The notes beneath the pieces are model-generated. The model saw only the letters and a list, made by a program, of their open reading frames with translations. It searched no databases and was not told where the DNA came from. Shown here in pieces: positions 7,220 to 10,568 of a stretch of DNA of 10,568 bases (positions are counted from its first letter, which is position 1; every line of letters begins with the position of its first letter). Source of the stretch: Niveispirillum sp. (GTDB lineage: Bacteria; Pseudomonadota; Alphaproteobacteria; Azospirillales; Azospirillaceae); contig JAEMSB010000103.1 of NCBI GenBank assembly GCA_016463045.1, positions 1 to 10,568 on the forward strand. Reading direction: 5' to 3'. Made by a program: the position numbers and the translations under genes.

Positions 7220-8689
7220 TCACAGGCCCGCCACCACCTGACGGGCCACGCTGGCATCATCGAAGGGACGGACCTCGGTCCCCACGATCTGCCCCTGTTC
7301 ATGCCCCTTGCCGGCGATGATCAGCACATCGCCGGGCCCCAGCTCGCCGATGGCCACCGCGATGGCCTTGGCCCGGTCATCCACTTCCAGGGCGCCGGGG
7401 CAGGCCGCCATGATCGCCGCACGGATCGTCGCCGGAACCTCGCTGCGCGGGTTGTCATCGGTGACGATGCAGCGGTCGGCCAGATGGGCCGCGATGGCGC
7501 CCATCATGGGCCGCTTGCCCTTGTCCCGGTCGCCGCCACAGCCGAACACGACCGACAGCTTACCGTGCGTATGGGGCCGGGCCGCATGCAGCACCGTCTC
7601 CAACCCGTCCGGCGTATGGGCGTAATCCACATAGACCGCCGCGCCATTCTTGAGGGTTGCAACCATCTCAAGCCGGCCGCGCACGCCCGTCAGCATGGCA
7701 AGCTGGTCTGCGGCCTTTTCCGCTTCCTCGCCGCTGCCGATGGCCAGCCCCAGGGCGCACAGCGCGTTCCACACCTGGAACCGCCCGACCAGCGGCATCT
7801 CCACGGTCCGGCGACGCCCGAACAGCTCCAGCTCCAGGCGTTGGCCATGGGGCAGGGGCTTCACCTCAATGACGCGCAGTTCTTTGCCTGCCTCGCCGAA
7901 GCCGATGACCGTTTGCTTGCGGGCATGGGCGGCAGCCGCGATCTGCTCGAATTCCGGGATATCGGCATTGATGACGGCGGTGGCCCCCTTGGGCATCACG
8001 CGGTCAAACAGCATCAGCTTGGCCTTCAGATAGGCCTCCATGGTGCCGTGATAATCCAGGTGGTCGCGCGTCAGGTTGGTGAAACCGGATGCTGTCACCA
8101 GCACCCCGTCCAGGCGGAACTGATCCAGCCCGTGGCTGGACGCTTCCAGCGCCAGATGCGTGACACCGGCGCGGGCGACATCGGCCAGCGTGGCATGCAG
8201 GGCCACCGGGTCGGGCGTGGTCAGGCTGTCGCTCTGCGGAAAGCCGGGGGCGACCAGACCCAGCGTGCCCATGGCCCCGGCCTTATGGCCCAGACCGGCC
8301 CAGATTTGCCGCGTGAACTGCGCCGTGCTGGTCTTGCCATTGGTACCCGTGACGGCGGCGATCTTCTCGGGCTGCTCGCCGCTGAAGCTGGCGGCCAGCA
8401 GGGCCAGACGCCGACGGGGATTGGCATCCTCGATCAGGGTCACATGCCCGGCACCCTCGGGCAGGGTGGTGCCCTTGGGCGCCAGGATGGCGACCGCACC
8501 GGACGCAATGGCCTGCGGAATGAAATCACGCCCATCACGCAGCGTGCCCGGCAACGCGGCGAACAGCGTTCCGGGCACGACCTTGCGGCTATCCGCCGTC
8601 AGGTTGGTGATGGGTGGGTCGCGTTCCAGTGCCAGCGCTGATACCGCCAGTTCGGTCCGTGATGCCATGATCTCCGACAGCCTTTTCAT
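7220..8689 (-). CDS. murE: UDP-MurNAc-L-Ala-D-Glu:meso-diaminopimelate ligase MurE
   Basis: This cytoplasmic, ATP-dependent Mur ligase adds the third stem-peptide residue. In the 489-residue protein, a DSRKV uridine-binding motif is at 33-37, the P-loop TGTNGKTS at 114-121, TTPDP at 157-161, EASSHGL at 182-188 and NLTRDHLDYH at 205-214. K224 in KAKLMLF is probably the carbamylated lysine. The C-terminal domain has DYAHTPDGLE at 355-364, GGDRDKGKRP at 385-394 and DNPRSE at 412-417. The DNPR signature is associated with meso-DAP rather than L-lysine specificity, which predicts a DAP-type wall. The ATG at 8689 is preferred over an in-frame TTG three bases upstream: it gives the family-like start MKRLSEIM, forms TGATG with the ftsI stop, and follows AGAGGA at 8693-8698. 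That spacing is short, so coupling to ftsI translation probably matters. A later in-frame ATG at codon 8 is possible but less likely. Confidence 0.97.
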   Translation of the reverse strand: MKRLSEIMASRTELAVSALALERDPPITNLTADSRKVVPGTLFAALPGTLRDGRDFIPQAIASGAVAILAPKGTTLPEGAGHVTLIEDANPRRRLALLAASFSGEQPEKIAAVTGTNGKTSTAQFTRQIWAGLGHKAGAMGTLGLVAPGFPQSDSLTTPDPVALHATLADVARAGVTHLALEASSHGLDQFRLDGVLVTASGFTNLTRDHLDYHGTMEAYLKAKLMLFDRVMPKGATAVINADIPEFEQIAAAAHARKQTVIGFGEAGKELRVIEVKPLPHGQRLELELFGRRRTVEMPLVGRFQVWNALCALGLAIGSGEEAEKAADQLAMLTGVRGRLEMVATLKNGAAVYVDYAHTPDGLETVLHAARPHTHGKLSVVFGCGGDRDKGKRPMMGAIAAHLADRCIVTDDNPRSEVPATIRAAIMAACPGALEVDDRAKAIAVAIGELGPGDVLIIAGKGHEQGQIVGTEVRPFDDASVARQVVAGL

Positions 8690-10503
8690 CAATCCTCTTC
8701 ACCCCCGGCCTGCAACGATGCCGGTACCGCCGCCACCTGTGCGCCCTGCGGTGCCACCGCACCCGGATGCACGGCCATGGCCTGGATGATCTCGGGCGAG
8801 TTATTGTCCTGCGGCTTCACACCCAGCAGCGGCCCGATCTGGGCGATGATGGCACCCGCCGTCGGCGCGCCGACCCAGCCGCCGGTGGCAAAACCGAAGG
8901 TCCGCTTGTTGCCTTTCGGCTCATCCACCAGCACATAGACGACGTAGCGCGGGTCATTGGCGGGGAAGACGCCGGCAAAGCTGGAGATACGGGCGTTGGT
9001 GACGTAGCCGCGGCCTTTCACCTTGTCCGACGTACCGGTCTTGCCGCCCACGACATAACCCGGCACGTCCGCCTTGCTGGCCGTACCTTCCGTCACCACC
9101 AGCCGCATCAGCTTGCGCATGGTGATGGACGTCTGCTCGCTGACGATGCGGGTGCCGGGCACCTCGTTCGGGTTTTCGCGTTTCAGCAGGGTGGCCGGGT
9201 GCATGATGCCGCCATTGACGACACCGCCCACGGCCTGCACCAGATGCGCGGGGCTGACCGACATGCCGTGACCAAAGGAAATGGTCATCATGTTTACTTC
9301 ACGCCACGGGTTCGGGATCATGGGCCAGCCACGTTCCGGCACCTCCAGGCTGGCCTGACGCAGCAGACCCAGACGGCCCATGAATTCCTTCTGCCCGTTC
9401 GGCCCCACCTGTTCGGCCATCTTGATGGAACCGATGTTGGAGCTTTCCTTGAAGATATCGGCCACATCCATCCAGTGATTGACCGGGTGGTAATCCTTGA
9501 TCAGGAAGCGGCCAATCTTGATGGGGCGGGTGGTGTCGAAACTGTCCTGCAAATTCACCTTGCCGGACTCCAACGCCATGGCGGTGTTGAAGATCTTGAA
9601 GGTGGAGCCCATTTCATACACGCCCAGCGTGTTCCGGTTGAACCGCGGATCGGTATCCTGCTCCTGCGTGGGCGGCGGCGGGGCATGCGGGTCGAAATCG
9701 GGCACGGAGACCATGCCCAGGATCTCACCGGTCCGCACATCCATCACCATGCCGGCGGCACCGATGGCGTTGAACTCCTCCACCGCGTTGACCAGTTCCT
9801 TGCGCAGCACGTGCTGCAACCGGACATCAACCGACAGGCGCAGCGGCTCGTCGCTTTCCTTCAGGCGGGTGTCGAACGCCTGCTCGATCCCCATCAGGCC
9901 GTTATTATCTACGCCGCTGAAACCCACGACATGGGCCGCCAGATTACCCTGCGGATAGACGCGGCGCTCCTCGCGCTGGAAATTCAGGCCGGGGATGCCC
10001 AGGCGGAACACTTCCTGCTGCTGGCGGGGCGACAGGTTGCGCTTGATCCAGACAAAGCGCTTGTCCGACTTCAGATCGGCCAGCAGCGTCACCGGGTCCA
10101 GTTCCGGCAAAACGCGGGTCAGCTGCTGTACCGCCTCGCGGGCGTCCAGGATCAGCTTGGGATCAGCAAACAGCGAGGCCGTGTGCAGGGACGTGGCCAG
10201 CAGCACGCCGTTGCTGTCCACAATGTCGGCGCGGCTGTTGGTCATGGTGCGCGTTGCGGCGCGGGCCACCGACGGCTCCTTGGCCCCGCCGAAGCTGACC
10301 GTGGCGTCCACCAGCTTGGCCCCGACCGCGCCGAAGCCGACGGTGAAGGCCGCCATCATCACCACCAAGCGTGACTTGCCCATGGCCAGTGCTGTGGACG
10401 CGCGGCCATTGACGCGGATGCGCGGTTCCGGCCGTCCACCCTGGCCATACCGGTCCCCGCCGGCCAGATCAAAGCCCGTCAGGCTGTAATTGATGTCGGT
10501 CAT
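8689..10503 (-). CDS. ftsI: Septal peptidoglycan transpeptidase FtsI (penicillin-binding protein 3)
   Basis: This is a class B penicillin-binding protein of 604 residues that cross-links stem peptides in septal peptidoglycan from the periplasmic face, in partnership with FtsW. A polar cytoplasmic tail (about 1-43) precedes one hydrophobic signal-anchor helix (about 45-63). The non-penicillin-binding module follows, starting near SRADIVDSNGVLLATS (90-105). The transpeptidase domain carries all three active-site motifs: STFK at 300-303 with nucleophile S300, SSN at 354-356, and KTGT at 488-491. The C-terminal 40 residues form an Ala/Val/Pro/Gln-rich tail beyond the catalytic fold. The ATG overlaps the upstream stop (ATGA), and GGAG lies 7 bases before it at 10511-10514. 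The stop shares one base with the murE ATG (TGATG). Length and motifs are normal for alphaproteobacterial FtsI. An elongation PBP2 is less likely because of the dcw context and the murE neighbour. Confidence 0.97.
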   Translation of the reverse strand: MTDINYSLTGFDLAGGDRYGQGGRPEPRIRVNGRASTALAMGKSRLVVMMAAFTVGFGAVGAKLVDATVSFGGAKEPSVARAATRTMTNSRADIVDSNGVLLATSLHTASLFADPKLILDAREAVQQLTRVLPELDPVTLLADLKSDKRFVWIKRNLSPRQQQEVFRLGIPGLNFQREERRVYPQGNLAAHVVGFSGVDNNGLMGIEQAFDTRLKESDEPLRLSVDVRLQHVLRKELVNAVEEFNAIGAAGMVMDVRTGEILGMVSVPDFDPHAPPPPTQEQDTDPRFNRNTLGVYEMGSTFKIFNTAMALESGKVNLQDSFDTTRPIKIGRFLIKDYHPVNHWMDVADIFKESSNIGSIKMAEQVGPNGQKEFMGRLGLLRQASLEVPERGWPMIPNPWREVNMMTISFGHGMSVSPAHLVQAVGGVVNGGIMHPATLLKRENPNEVPGTRIVSEQTSITMRKLMRLVVTEGTASKADVPGYVVGGKTGTSDKVKGRGYVTNARISSFAGVFPANDPRYVVYVLVDEPKGNKRTFGFATGGWVGAPTAGAIIAQIGPLLGVKPQDNNSPEIIQAMAVHPGAVAPQGAQVAAVPASLQAGGEED

Positions 10504-10568
10504 CGCGTGGCTCCATACTTCGCCAGGATCACCGGGCCTTCAGGCTGGCGTCGCGACGGGGCGGGAGG
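10500..10568 (-). CDS. C-terminal tail of the gene upstream of ftsI (position of ftsL), partial
   Basis: An open frame enters from the right edge and runs 22 codons, ending in GPVILAKYGATR, before a TGA whose bases overlap the ftsI start codon as ATGA. The coupled overlap and the same-strand arrangement make it the 3' end of a real operon gene. In alphaproteobacterial dcw clusters the gene directly before ftsI is usually ftsL, a small bitopic divisome protein that works with FtsQ/FtsB and activates FtsW-FtsI. The visible tail has no diagnostic motif and FtsL tails are poorly conserved, so that identity rests on position only. The 5' part, including any transmembrane helix, lies outside the window. 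Confidence 0.6.
   Translation of the reverse strand, partial: PPAPSRRQPEGPVILAKYGATR

Noticed and set aside
7183..7302. N-terminal extension of MurF by 40 residues from an ATG inside murE.
   Set aside because: The extension (Trp/Arg-rich) is unlike MurF, overlaps murE by 83 bases, and the ATG at 7182 gives the family N-terminus with a ribosome site.
6755..8641. 628-codon open frame on the plus strand, antisense to murF and murE.
   Set aside because: It lies entirely opposite two clear Mur ligases with all motifs. Long antisense frames are common in GC-rich DNA, and its translation is rich in Arg, His, Gln and Ala with no recognisable domain.
8767..10374. 535-codon open frame on the plus strand, antisense to ftsI.
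   Set aside because: It is a shadow of ftsI in GC-rich sequence. The composition is His/Gln/Arg-rich without motifs, and no plausible operon context exists on that strand.
1..10568. Search for an undescribed defence, mobile or accessory system.
   Set aside because: All but about 250 bases are accounted for by conserved dcw genes with intact motifs. No transposase, integrase, tRNA, direct-repeat array or toxin-antitoxin pair was seen.

Overview
This window is the central part of a division and cell-wall (dcw) cluster, with every supported gene on the minus strand. Read in the direction of transcription (right to left), the order is: the 3' tail of a gene in the ftsL position, ftsI, murE, murF, mraY, murD, ftsW, murG, a possible small ORF, and the 5' part of murC, which runs off the left edge. 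The DNA is GC-rich with strong G/C bias at third codon positions. The gene order, the meso-diaminopimelate-type MurE (DNPR motif) and the style of the proteins (for example MraY starting MLYNLLYPLADEF) point to an alphaproteobacterium, probably of the Rhodospirillales/Azospirillaceae type. That placement is inference from recalled family character, not from a search.

Layout: 10500-10568 is the last 22 codons of the upstream gene; 8689-10503 ftsI; 7220-8689 murE; 5701-7182 murF; 4626-5711 mraY; 3220-4617 murD; 2093-3217 ftsW; 981-2096 murG; 785-994 a candidate small ORF; 2-781 the first 260 codons of murC. Gene junctions are very tight: ATGA overlaps at ftsL?/ftsI and ftsW/murG, TGATG at ftsI/murE, an 11-base overlap at murF/mraY, and gaps of 2, 8 and 37 bases elsewhere. 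This implies one polycistronic transcript with translational coupling. Three starts (murE, murF, murD) are placed downstream of the longest possible ORF start, and mraY at the second of two adjacent ATGs, on the basis of ribosome binding sites and family N-termini.

Together the genes build lipid II and use it at the septum. MurC, MurD, MurE and MurF add L-Ala, D-Glu, meso-DAP and D-Ala-D-Ala to UDP-MurNAc in the cytoplasm. MraY transfers the product to undecaprenyl phosphate (lipid I), and MurG adds GlcNAc (lipid II). FtsW polymerises and FtsI cross-links septal peptidoglycan. All catalytic motifs I looked for are present, and no gene is visibly broken.

The one place that departs from this layout is the roughly 200 bases between murG and murC. 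It holds a 69-codon ORF that fits the operon spacing but loses codon bias in its second half, and an AT-richer patch with an imperfect 20-base dyad and a weak promoter-like pair. I see no mobile element, tRNA, rRNA, CRISPR array or unknown multi-gene system in the window.
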